Positions 41,612 to 50,167 of a stretch of 64,000 nucleotides of DNA are shown piece by piece (positions within the stretch are counted from its first letter, which is position 1; each line of letters begins with the position of its first letter). The notes beneath the pieces were generated by a model. That model searched no databases, was not told where the DNA came from, and was given only the letters and a program-made list of their open reading frames with translations. Source of the stretch: Planctomycetota bacterium. Its GTDB lineage: Bacteria > Planctomycetota > Phycisphaerae > UBA1845 > Fen-1342. The DNA lies in assembly GCA_018814045.1 (NCBI GenBank), contig JAHJAR010000144.1, positions 1 through 64,000 on the forward strand. The letters are read 5' to 3'. The position numbers and the translations under genes are program-made.

Positions 41612-43975
41612 CTACGGTTGATTGCGCACCAGGTCGACCTTGGGATGCGATGGGCCGGCGCGGTCCAGATCCGCCGTCACGATGCCCGGCGTTAGGATCA
41701 CCGGCAACGTGATGACGTCTTCGGGGCGACCGGCGGGGTAGATCAGGTTCAATGGCACCGAGGGGCGTCCGAACGCCTTGATTCTTTCCAGCATCGCCGA
41801 ATCGCGGTTCGTAAAATCGGCCTTGACCGGAATGACGCCCATCTCCCTCATTCTGGCACGCATCGACGCCGGCTCGAGCACGGCGGCTTTGTTGGCGAGA
41901 CAGGTCGCGCACCAGGTGGCGGTGTAATCCACATACACGGTGTAGCCAAGACTGGCCAACTCCTCGGGAACGCCCTCGCGATATGGGGCCCAGGGGACGC
42001 CATCATCCCAACCCTGCGCCCGAACGTAAGCTACGACGGACGCGGGCGTGATATCGTGCACCTGCCTCTTGGGCGGCTCATACATGTGGAAGCTGAATGC
42101 GCCGCCCAGGCCCACGATGGCCAGCGCCCCGGCCCACGTTGTCAGGCGGCCGGTGGCCTCCCAGGTCAGTCTGATCTTGCCGATCATCCACGCGGCCATT
42201 CCGAGGAAGCCCCAGAAGGCCACCGTCCAGACGACGCCGTCGGCGCCCGTCTGGCGACCGAGGATCAACAGCAGCCATACGGCCGTTCCCAGCAGAATGA
42301 AACCCATGGCCTGCTTGAAGGTCACCATCCACGGTCCCGGCTTGGGAATGAACTTCATCCAGGCCGGGTTCGCAGCAAGCAACAGGTAGGGCGAGCACAT
42401 TCCGAGCCCCGCGGCACTGAAGACCAGGAACGAAACCAGGAACGCTTGTGTCGCCGCATAGACCAGCGCCGTCGCCAGGAAGGGAGCCGTGCACGCCGTA
42501 CCGAGCAAAGTCGCCAGGAGACCCTTGAAGAAAGCCCCGCTATAGCCCTCGCGGGATGATGCCTCGTCGAGCTTGCCCGCCGCCGAGCCGGGTAGCACGA
42601 TCTCAAACACGCCGAACAAACTCAGTGAGAAGATGAACAGCACGGATCCCAGCGCGATGATGACGGCGGGGTATTGCCACGGAAGCTGGCCGATCCCGGA
42701 CAACACGCCGAAAGCCCAAAACCAGACCATGATGCCGGCGCAGAAAGCGAGCCCGAGACGAAAGACGCGTTTGGGATCTTCGCCGCCCTGCTGGATGAAG
42801 CTGACAATCTTGATCGAGATCACTGGCAACACGCAGGGCGTGACGTTCAGGATCAAGCCCCCTAGAAAGCCAAACAACAGCACGAGTGGCAGGCTCGTGG
42901 TCGATCTGCCGGCCGACGTCCCGCTCGTTGCGTCGTCTTCGGCCGTAGCGGCCGTCGGCGGTGCGCCCGCATCAACCCAGCTTGCGGCGTCGGCGGTGTA
43001 GTGGGTCGCGGGCTCCGCTGCTTCGTTCGGCGTATCCGCCACGAAGGTGACCGTCGCGGAGGCCATCTCGGGTGCATAGCACTGTCCCGAATCGAGGCAG
43101 CACTGGTATTGGAACAACACCCGCAAGGTCACCGGTCCGGCCGGGAACTCCTGGTCTGTTATTTGGAAGGGGAGGCGGATCTGCACCTCGCCAGATTGCT
43201 CGCGCACCTTGCCGATGTTGGGCATCTCGCGCTCGTGAGCCTCTGGCCAGCGCTCCTCCGCGAACGTCAGGCCATCCACCTTCTCGACGTAGAACCGCGC
43301 TGGGACGAGCGAGTCCACACCCGGGTTGCGATCCTGAATATGGTGCTCTTCCTGAACCTTGATCAGCGCGACGAGCTCGGCCGGCTGGGCGATCCCGATC
43401 TTCGCGGATGACGCGCTGATCCGGCTGCCCTTGATATACGGCGCTTCGGCCAGAGGCTGCGGCAGCGCGGCCCGCGCTTCCTCGAAGAGCTTCTCGTTGA
43501 CCGCCGCCCCGATCTCGCCGGCGACCCGCAAATCCAGCGCGGCGGACGCGCTGACCGGAACGCAGCTCTCGGTGCACGCCAGAGCATCCACCGTGGCGGT
43601 GATGCGCGCCACGCGGCCTGGTTTTGCCGTTTCATCCAGGTGCAATTCGGCCAAGCAGACGATGCGCCCGGCGTGCTCGAGGTATTCCAGGCCGGCGGCC
43701 TCATCGAGCGTGGGGACAGGGAAGCGCAGCGGCCCGATCGTCAGCCCGGGCGGCCCGGTGAATTCGACCGTGGTGGGGAAGCCCGTTTGCAGCACGATCG
43801 GATCGTAAATGTGCCACGGCTCCTCGACCTTCAGCTCGAGCGCCAGCGTAGCGCTGCCACCGGGGGCCAAAGCGGCACGGTCCGCGAGCAGACGAGCTTC
43901 GAACTTGGGACCGGCGGTCGGTGACCCAGCCTGCAAGAACAGCCAGGCCGACAACAGGGCGGTGACTGCGTTCAT
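41612..43975 (-). CDS. dsbD: Thiol:disulfide interchange protein DsbD-like
   Basis: ATG 43975 gives 787 residues with a short signal peptide (VTALLSAWLFLQAGS). Two N-terminal DsbD-alpha-like beta domains contain cysteines (ACTESCVP and CCLDSGQCYAP). The central transmembrane part has eight or so helices with NVTPCVLPVISIK and GTACTAPFLATAL, the redox cysteines. A C-terminal thioredoxin-like domain carries TATWCATCLANK. This chain passes electrons from the cytoplasm to periplasmic disulfides. The first domain and membrane part are of the ScsB/DsbD type. It lies alone on the minus strand. Confidence 0.93.
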   Translation of the reverse strand: MNAVTALLSAWLFLQAGSPTAGPKFEARLLADRAALAPGGSATLALELKVEEPWHIYDPIVLQTGFPTTVEFTGPPGLTIGPLRFPVPTLDEAAGLEYLEHAGRIVCLAELHLDETAKPGRVARITATVDALACTESCVPVSASAALDLRVAGEIGAAVNEKLFEEARAALPQPLAEAPYIKGSRISASSAKIGIAQPAELVALIKVQEEHHIQDRNPGVDSLVPARFYVEKVDGLTFAEERWPEAHEREMPNIGKVREQSGEVQIRLPFQITDQEFPAGPVTLRVLFQYQCCLDSGQCYAPEMASATVTFVADTPNEAAEPATHYTADAASWVDAGAPPTAATAEDDATSGTSAGRSTTSLPLVLLFGFLGGLILNVTPCVLPVISIKIVSFIQQGGEDPKRVFRLGLAFCAGIMVWFWAFGVLSGIGQLPWQYPAVIIALGSVLFIFSLSLFGVFEIVLPGSAAGKLDEASSREGYSGAFFKGLLATLLGTACTAPFLATALVYAATQAFLVSFLVFSAAGLGMCSPYLLLAANPAWMKFIPKPGPWMVTFKQAMGFILLGTAVWLLLILGRQTGADGVVWTVAFWGFLGMAAWMIGKIRLTWEATGRLTTWAGALAIVGLGGAFSFHMYEPPKRQVHDITPASVVAYVRAQGWDDGVPWAPYREGVPEELASLGYTVYVDYTATWCATCLANKAAVLEPASMRARMREMGVIPVKADFTNRDSAMLERIKAFGRPSVPLNLIYPAGRPEDVITLPVILTPGIVTADLDRAGPSHPKVDLVRNQP

Positions 43976-44313
43976 CCTCTTGATCGCTCCCGTCGTGGGG
44001 TTGATTCGGATCCGGGGTCGGAGAATACTCGACTGATCGGAGCAGCAACGTTCCGGGCGACACATCCCGGCCTGGGCGTGCGGCGCACACCAGCACCCTA
44101 CGGCAATCCGTCAATTATACTACTCCGCCCCCGCCGCTCCTATTCCCGGCGAGGTGACGTCGGGCTCGGGCTGTGCCGCCGCAAGTCGGGACACCCAGGA
44201 GCACCCGACAGAAGTCGGGCCGGAACGGAGCCGCATGTGGGAGTGCGCCGGCGGGCCAACTCCTGCAACCGCTTCTCACGGTCGCGGCTCGGATCTCGGA
44301 TCTGTTTGGTGCT
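43976..44313. other. Intergenic region with repeat copy C
   Basis: These 338 bases separate dsbD and an unknown lipoprotein gene. A relative of the 25-bp dispersed repeat is at 44269-44292. No gene, RNA or promoter was recognised. Confidence 0.5.
44269..44292. repeat. Solo arm of the dispersed palindromic repeat, copy C
   Basis: The 24 bases end with ACGGTCGCGGCTCGG, exactly as in 11719-11743, and begin CCGCTTCTC with small changes. No matching second arm lies close by, so this is a half copy. Confidence 0.6.
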
Positions 44314-44892
44314 CTACGAACCCGGGCCGGCCGGCGCTTTGCCACCCCCACCATGCGTGAATGCGTACTCGTCAAACAACGTCTCGTCGCCGCCGGCCGA
44401 ACGCAGGCGGGCCGTGAGAATGTAGTCGCCCGGCGGCAAGACCGGCTGATCCAGTTGCAGCGTGAACTTGTAGAACCGCGACAGACGGTCCCAGTATTTG
44501 AGCAGCGTCTGGTCGGAGTTGATCTCCACCGGCCAGAGCGCCACGCGGCGCCCCAGCCGATCACTGCTGGCCACCCGCCGCGCACACAGCTCGAACTGAA
44601 AGGTCCCGATGATCTTCGTCGGGTCGCCAAACGAGTCCCGCGCCGCGAGGATCACCTCGATACCATTCGCATCACCGCTGCCGGAGAAGCTGACCGGCTT
44701 GGTCAGGTAGCGCTGGATCTCGATTTCCTTGGGCATCATCATGTGGACAAAGGCGGCCAGTTGTGGGTCCGCCAGCGCCACGCTCGCCGAATCCTGTTGC
44801 TGACAGGCGCACGTCAGCAAGACACCCGGCAGTACCACCAGCACTACGCAGCGCCGGCCGCCCAGTTTCGCAAACCTGTGTAAGCAACTCAT
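44314..44892 (-). CDS. Hypothetical lipoprotein
   Basis: ATG 44892 gives 192 residues with a lipoprotein signal (VVLVVLPGVLLTCAC). The remainder is a compact domain with strands such as KEIEIQRYLTKPVSF, TFQFELCARRV and DYILTARLRSAGG. No family was recognised. It is divergent from the arylsulfotransferase-like gene. An envelope role is likely from the lipobox only. Confidence 0.7.
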   Translation of the reverse strand: MSCLHRFAKLGGRRCVVLVVLPGVLLTCACQQQDSASVALADPQLAAFVHMMMPKEIEIQRYLTKPVSFSGSGDANGIEVILAARDSFGDPTKIIGTFQFELCARRVASSDRLGRRVALWPVEINSDQTLLKYWDRLSRFYKFTLQLDQPVLPPGDYILTARLRSAGGDETLFDEYAFTHGGGGKAPAGPGS

Positions 44893-45199
44893 CACGGTAC
44901 CCCGTGTTGAACAACGCGACTCCTCAACTCAACACAGGAGTTTAATTGAGATCAGGCGATTCCGCGAGCAAGCGCGGCGGCCCGGGCGGCAGCACGCGTG
45001 GTCGCCCGCTGTCCGGCACCGTGCGATACCGAGCGCGGCTTGCGGATGCACAAAGCTGGCCGCGAATAATCGCGCGGTGGTTGCGTCCGTTCTGGAAGAC
45101 GGAGCGGGCACGATACTCACCGCGCGGCTGCAGCCGGCGGCGTCGCGTGGCCGCCACGCGCGGACAGGTGTACACTCCTGGTTCTACATGGAGTATTGA
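44893..45199. other. Divergent intergenic region
   Basis: These 307 bases separate a lipoprotein gene and the arylsulfotransferase-like gene. A small dyad actcct / aggagt with TTAATT lies at 44919-44946. Promoters for both genes should be here, but no clear -35/-10 pair was found. Confidence 0.4.
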
Positions 45200-46936
45200 A
45201 TGGACATCCCCACATGCACTCGTGTAATCATGTGCCTGATGGCAGCGCTGCTGCTCGGCCAATCGCGGTCACTCGCCACCCAGGACAAGCCGACCGGCAT
45301 GCCGGCCCGCGACAGGCAGTCGCGGCCGGGCAGCCAAGAGGCGGAAAAACGGCAAACAGAGCAGGGTTTACTCCGACACGAGCCGGATGCGGCTCCCGGA
45401 TACACGCTCATCGCACCGATGCGCTCCGGTACGACGTACCTGGTGGACATGCAGGGTAACGCCGTGCACACCTGGACCAGCGACGCCCCTCCCGGTCAGG
45501 CCGTCTACCTCCTTGAGAACGGCAACCTGCTCCGCTGTGAGCGTCACCGCGACAGCCAGAGCTTCCACGGCGGCGGGCTGGGCGGCCGAGTCAGGGAGTT
45601 AGCGTGGGATGGCACGATCGTGTGGGAGTTTGTCTATTCCGACGACCAGCACTGCCAACATCACGACATCGAGCGCTTGCCCAACGGTAACGTGTTGCTC
45701 ATCGCCTGGGAGCGCAAGAACGAGGCCGAAGTGCTCGCCGCTGGACGAAACCCGGCGTTGGGGACCGAGGAGCTATGGCCGGACCATATCGTCGAGGTCG
45801 CACCCGAGTACCCCCGTGGCGGACGGATCGTGTGGGAGTGGCATGTTTGGGACCATCTGATCCAGGATCACGATCCAGCCCGGGCAAACTTCGGCGTCGT
45901 GGGCGAACCCCCCGAACTGATCGACGTCAATTACGACGGAAGCTCCGCACGACTCGCGCCCGCCGAGAGACGCCGCCTCGAAGCGCTGGGCTATGTGGCA
46001 CCGCCGACGCGGCCGCAACGGCGAGACGGGCACGCCGACTGGAACCACACCAACGCCATCGACTACAACGCGGATCTCGATCAGATCGTGCTCAGCGTCC
46101 TGTCGTTCAATGAAATCTGGGTGATCGATCACAGCACAACTACTGAGGAGGCGGCCGGACACACGGGGGGACGCTGCGGCCAGGGCGGCGACCTGCTCTA
46201 CCGCTGGGGCAACCCGCAGACCTACGCGGCCGGAACCTCCGCTGATCAGCAGCTATTCGCGCAGCACGACGTGCAATGGATCGAACGCCACCGCCCCGGT
46301 GCCGGACACCTGCTAGTCTTCAACAATGGGCGCGGCCGGACAGACGGCAACTATTCCACCGTCGATGAGATCGCCGCGCCCGTGGATCGGCGGGGCGACT
46401 ACCGCCGCGCCACGGGAGCCGCCTTCGGCCCAGAGAAACCGGCGTGGGTCTACGCCGCTGCTGACAAGGAAAGCTTCTTTGCCGGCCACATCTCCGGTGC
46501 GCAGCGGCTGCAAAACGGTAACACGCTGGTGTGCTCGGGCGAGAGCGGCCGGCTGTTCGAGGTTACGCCCGCCGGACGCGTTGTCTGGGAGTACATCAGT
46601 CCGTTCGAAGGCAACCTGGGCGGACCGGGTGGGCCCGGCGGCCCGCGTGGACGGCGTCCCTTCCCGCCCCTGGGTTTCGGAGCGGGGGAGCAACCGCCGG
46701 AACGCTCCGGCCGTCCGGAGTCAGGTCGGCGACGCGGCCCACCCGGTGCATGGGGCGCTACGCCCGGCGACGGTCCGCACGGACCTCCGGGGCAACACGA
46801 CAGCCCGAACGCGCTCTTCAGAGCGCTGCGGCTGCCGCTGGACTATCCCGGGTTGGCAGGCAAGGACCTGACCCCCAAGCCGCCCGCCGAAACGCCGCCG
46901 GAGCGTTCGCAACGCTGGCGACGCTCGAAGCCCTAG
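45200..46936 (+). CDS. Secreted arylsulfotransferase-like (ASST) beta-propeller
   Basis: The ATG has GGAG six bases upstream and starts a signal peptide (VIMCLMAALLLGQSRS). The 578-residue protein follows the arylsulfotransferase-family propeller: GYTLIAPMRSGTTYLVDMQGN, YLLENGNLLRCERH, QHHDIERLPNGNVLLIAWER, HTNAIDYNADLDQIVLSVLSFNEIWVIDH and QRLQNGNTLVCSGESGRLFEV. Histidines in the HHDIE and HTNAI motifs match the active-site positions. Between the last blade and the conserved FRALRLPLDYPGL end is a Gly/Pro/Arg-rich insertion of about 70 residues. It probably acts outside the membrane. Sulfate transfer is a family-based guess. Confidence 0.82.
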   Translation: MDIPTCTRVIMCLMAALLLGQSRSLATQDKPTGMPARDRQSRPGSQEAEKRQTEQGLLRHEPDAAPGYTLIAPMRSGTTYLVDMQGNAVHTWTSDAPPGQAVYLLENGNLLRCERHRDSQSFHGGGLGGRVRELAWDGTIVWEFVYSDDQHCQHHDIERLPNGNVLLIAWERKNEAEVLAAGRNPALGTEELWPDHIVEVAPEYPRGGRIVWEWHVWDHLIQDHDPARANFGVVGEPPELIDVNYDGSSARLAPAERRRLEALGYVAPPTRPQRRDGHADWNHTNAIDYNADLDQIVLSVLSFNEIWVIDHSTTTEEAAGHTGGRCGQGGDLLYRWGNPQTYAAGTSADQQLFAQHDVQWIERHRPGAGHLLVFNNGRGRTDGNYSTVDEIAAPVDRRGDYRRATGAAFGPEKPAWVYAAADKESFFAGHISGAQRLQNGNTLVCSGESGRLFEVTPAGRVVWEYISPFEGNLGGPGGPGGPRGRRPFPPLGFGAGEQPPERSGRPESGRRRGPPGAWGATPGDGPHGPPGQHDSPNALFRALRLPLDYPGLAGKDLTPKPPAETPPERSQRWRRSKP

Positions 46937-47038
46937 CGCGATACTCGCGCGCAACCGCATCCCGATCGGCCTGCCAGGCCAGGCCGGACCGTCGTCTTCG
47001 CGCCCGACAAGCTGATATCCCAGCCGCGCGGCGACGGC

Positions 47039-48520
47039 TCAAGCAGTGCTCGGGTTGGGTGACGGATGCGCCTCCCCTACGCGGTGAAGCAGGGTCGTGT
47101 CCGTCGATCCCGGTGTGCGTGGCCTGGTCGAAGTGACCACGACGATCAGATCACCCCGCCGGGCGAGCCCGCATTCCAACAGCCGCGCATCGAGCACGGC
47201 CGCCATGGCGGCCGGATTGCGGACCGGTTCCACACGAATCGGCTGCACGCCGTACAGCAGGTTCATGCGCCGGCAGACACGCTCGTCGTAGGACAGCCCG
47301 ACCACGGGCATCGGCAGGCGATGCTGCGCCACCAGGCGCACGGAAGCACCGGTCGCGCTCCACACGGCGACCAGACAGGCGTCCAGGTCGAGCGCGGCGC
47401 GCACCGCGGCGTGTGCGATCGCCGCCGTACCGCGATACGCACCGGCCGAGACAGTCTTGGTCAGGGCCCGCGGAGGCTGGTGCCGGCGCAGGTGTGCCTC
47501 GGTGACCTGCGCCACGCGGTTCATCATCTCGACGGCCTGAACCGGAAACTTACCGACCGCCGTCTCGCCCGAGAGCATCACCGCATCGGCGCGATCGAAG
47601 ATCGCATTGGCGACGTCGGATACTTCCGCGCGCGTGGGCATCGGGCTGGAAATCATGCTCTGGAGCATCTGGGTGGCGATGATGACCGGTTTGCCCGCGG
47701 CGCGGCAGCGGGCTGTGATGTCCTTCTGGATCAATGGCACCTGCCAGACGTCCATCTCCACGCCCAGGTCGCCGCGCGCCACGAGCACGACGTCTGTGTT
47801 GACGATCAACTCGTCCAGGTGTTCCAGGGCTTCGGGCTTCTCGATCTTGATAACAACCCCCGTATCGCTGGCGCGTTGCCGAATCAGCTCTTTCAACTCG
47901 TACAGGTCCGCTGGCCGACGCACGAACGACAAGGCCACGTAGTCGAGTTCATGCTCGAGCGCCCAGGCCAGATCACGCCGGTCCTTCTCGGTCAGCGCTG
48001 CCGTCGACAGGGTCGTGTCCGGCAGGTTGACGCCCTTGTGCGGCGACACCACGCCGCCGGCCGTACACGTGCAGACGAGTTCATCCTTTGTCCGCTCCAT
48101 CACCAGCAAGCGGATCATCCCATCGTCGACGTAGACCCGCTGACCGGCTTCGACCTCGTCGATCATCCCCGCGTAGTTGGTGGTGAACTGTTCCGCGGTG
48201 CATTCGGTCTCACCGCGCACAAAGCGCACCACCTGCCCCTGTTCCACCACGAGCGAACCGCCGCGCACTCCGCCGAGCCGGATCTTGGGACCACACAGGT
48301 CACCGACGACGGCGATCGGCTCGCCGCGCTCGTTCGCCAATGTGCGGATCGTCTCCAGCACGCGCCGGTGCCCGTCCAGGTCGCCATGGCTGAAATTGAG
48401 CCGACACACGTCCAGACCGGCATCGAACAGGCTCGTCAATACCTCGCGGCTCGTCGAGGCCGGTCCCAGGGTGGCGATGAGCTTGGTGTTGTTCCAGACA
48501 ACTTCTTTCGGGCTGGCCAC
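47039..48520 (-). CDS. pyk: Pyruvate kinase
   Basis: The start is taken as the GTG at 48520 because GAGGAG sits six bases upstream; an extension to 48610 overlaps the gatC reading frame. The 493-residue enzyme turns phosphoenolpyruvate and ADP into pyruvate and ATP. Motifs include TKLIATLGPAS, CRLNFSHG, GVEMDVWQVPLIQKD and MISSPMPTRAEVSDVANAI, and ADAVMLSGETAVGKFPV. The C-terminal allosteric domain is complete. The gatC frame ends 11 bases before, so pyk is probably the last gene of the rpmB-gatC-pyk operon. Confidence 0.97.
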   Translation of the reverse strand: MASPKEVVWNNTKLIATLGPASTSREVLTSLFDAGLDVCRLNFSHGDLDGHRRVLETIRTLANERGEPIAVVGDLCGPKIRLGGVRGGSLVVEQGQVVRFVRGETECTAEQFTTNYAGMIDEVEAGQRVYVDDGMIRLLVMERTKDELVCTCTAGGVVSPHKGVNLPDTTLSTAALTEKDRRDLAWALEHELDYVALSFVRRPADLYELKELIRQRASDTGVVIKIEKPEALEHLDELIVNTDVVLVARGDLGVEMDVWQVPLIQKDITARCRAAGKPVIIATQMLQSMISSPMPTRAEVSDVANAIFDRADAVMLSGETAVGKFPVQAVEMMNRVAQVTEAHLRRHQPPRALTKTVSAGAYRGTAAIAHAAVRAALDLDACLVAVWSATGASVRLVAQHRLPMPVVGLSYDERVCRRMNLLYGVQPIRVEPVRNPAAMAAVLDARLLECGLARRGDLIVVVTSTRPRTPGSTDTTLLHRVGEAHPSPNPSTA

Positions 48521-48530
48521 GTCGGACTCC

Positions 48531-48932
48531 TCACCAATTGGAAATCGGACACACGGATTCTGGCACAGCCGGTCTGGCATGCCAACCTGCATTTGTCGTG
48601 GCGCAGCCACGCGCCGCCGGGCGGCCGGTTACCCGTCGGCGGCCGATCGAACAACGGTGGCACGCGGAAGCACTCCCCCACAGGGCCGGGGCGTTGGCGC
48701 GGGCGGCAGCGTGGTTGAGGCCGGACAGCGGCTGATCGTCGGCCAGCGCGGTGGCCATTTGCGCGGGGTGCCCGAGCGGTTCGGCCCCTGCCGTTTCAAA
48801 CTGTAATGATTGCCGAACGTGATCGAGGATTCGGCCGAGTTGGCCTGTGAACATCCGCTGATGGTCGTTGAGTTTCAGCCGCGCTGAGCGGGCGATATGC
48901 CGGACCTCGTCTGCGTCGATGACTTCGCTCAA
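48531..48932 (-). CDS. gatC: Asp/Glu-tRNA amidotransferase subunit C with apparent frame break
   Basis: The frame begins at a TTG (48932) and gives an N-terminal GatC sequence: DADEVRHIARSARLKL, FTGQLGRILDHV, and AARANAPALWG. From there the expected C-terminal motif FRVPPLF is found only in another frame. The switch lies at five Cs, 48675-48679. As written, the frame continues with an unrelated 55-residue tail to a stop 11 bases before pyk. GatC helps assemble GatCAB for tRNA-Gln/Asn amidation. Either the base count is wrong, or this copy is damaged. Subunits A and B are not in this window. Confidence 0.7.
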   Translation of the reverse strand: MSEVIDADEVRHIARSARLKLNDHQRMFTGQLGRILDHVRQSLQFETAGAEPLGHPAQMATALADDQPLSGLNHAAARANAPALWGSASACHRCSIGRRRVTGRPAARGCATTNAGWHARPAVPESVCPISNW

Positions 48933-48960
48933 CGGACGGTGCGTCTTCGTCGCGCTTTCC

Positions 48961-49230
48961 TCAAGAGGTGGGCACTTCGGCTGGCTTCGGGCGCTGGCGC
49001 CTCGGTGGCTTGGTGATCAGACCCATGCGGATGGCCTTGGCGCTAACGCGAATCCGCATCACTTGCCCATCGATGAGCGCGCGCACCTTCTGGATGTTGG
49101 GCTTGAATTTCCGCTTGGTGATCCCGGTCACCTTGCGTCCCACGCCGCCGAGATACTTGGCCTTGCCGCGCCGCGAGATCGAACGGCCGGCGACGGTCTG
49201 CTTACCGGTGAAAAGACATCTGCGGGCCAT
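48961..49230 (-). CDS. rpmB: 50S ribosomal protein L28
   Basis: The 89-residue basic protein begins MARRCLFTGKQTVAGRSIS and includes KRKFKPNIQKV and RVSAKAIRMGLI, the L28 pattern. It lies 28 bases ahead of the gatC start on the same strand. Length is slightly above the usual because of a proline-rich tail. It binds 23S rRNA in the large subunit. Confidence 0.95.
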   Translation of the reverse strand: MARRCLFTGKQTVAGRSISRRGKAKYLGGVGRKVTGITKRKFKPNIQKVRALIDGQVMRIRVSAKAIRMGLITKPPRRQRPKPAEVPTS

Positions 49231-50167
49231 CGGCCACCTTCATCGTCAAGACAAGCTGTAAGCGGGGACCGCCCGCGCGGACCTCGCCGAGCCCCATAGG
49301 ATAGCGTCCTGCACCGCAGCGGTCAAACCCATCGCCACCCCTCTTCCGGCTCGTCCGCGTGGGCACCTCGAAGGCGGTCACAACACGCACAATCCGAGCC
49401 CGAAGCGCCAGCGAGGGATCAGGTGACGATAGCGCGTCCGTGTGCAAATCCCTCGCTGGCGCTTCGGGCTCGCTTCCAGACCGCGCTATCGGCTGCGAGT
49501 CTTGGCATCTGGCTCGTGCTACGGCCAGCCTGGCCCGCCAGCGGCGGGATTCGCGGTTCATGCCAAGGCCGGCCTGATCACCAGCCATGACTTCCGACAT
49601 CTGCTCATCCCTTTCACGAAGCGGCGAGTCGCTCCTGATACCAAGGAAGTCAGCACGTCGTTCAGCCTTGGCCGCCGCTTGACCGATCGGTTGTCGATCG
49701 GCTTCGGCGGCCGAGTTGGGGCGTTGCGTGCGCCCTTCAGTGAAGTCCTGGGCCCCCTCGACGTGGAATTCCGCCGCAGCGAGGGCTTGGGAGGCGGGTT
49801 CCACGTCGGGTTGCAGTGCCAAGCGACCGATAACCAGACACAAGCCGCCGCCTACCGTTTGCCGACCTGGTTCGGCGACATCGATGGCGGCCGCATTCCG
49901 CTCGGCATCGACCATGGCCTCAGCCGCGTTGAGGAGGTTCAACATGGCCTCTCATGCGGTTTCGGGTTCAGTTTGGTCGTAGCGCTCATGGTGCGGAGCC
50001 CCTGCTCGGGCACACTGGGCAGGGCACGCCTGCGCCTCTGGCACTCACATCACAATCCCGTTACAGTTTGTCTTTTGGCGGACGTTGGATACACCGCGCC
50101 GACAGGCTCGGGCGCCCAAGCATTGCAACGTCCGAATCCGCTTTCAAGACATGAGGAAGCTCGGAAG
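49231..50167. other. Long region without a supported gene, with a perfect inverted repeat
   Basis: These 937 bases lie between rpmB and the M24 peptidase. Long open frames cross it on both strands (about 240 codons each), but none has a recognised domain. Codon third positions seem less GC-biased than in neighbouring genes. It contains the 25-bp perfect inverted repeat at 49395-49472 and a 9-bp dyad at 50079-50087 / 50126-50134 ahead of the peptidase gene. Confidence 0.5.
49395..49472. repeat. Perfect 25-bp inverted repeat
   Basis: Arms at 49395-49419 and 49448-49472 are exact reverse complements over 25 bases, separated by 28 bases. The core reads gagcccgaagcgccagcg. A second, 9-bp dyad (49428-49436 / 49482-49490) overlaps the loop. 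It resembles a mobile repeat element or an RNA hairpin. No terminal T-run was seen. Confidence 0.85.

Noticed and set aside
49202-49945. Minus-strand open frame of 247 codons near rpmB
   Set aside because: No domain was recognised, it runs through the inverted repeat and overlaps the rpmB start. It is described as an uncertain region only.
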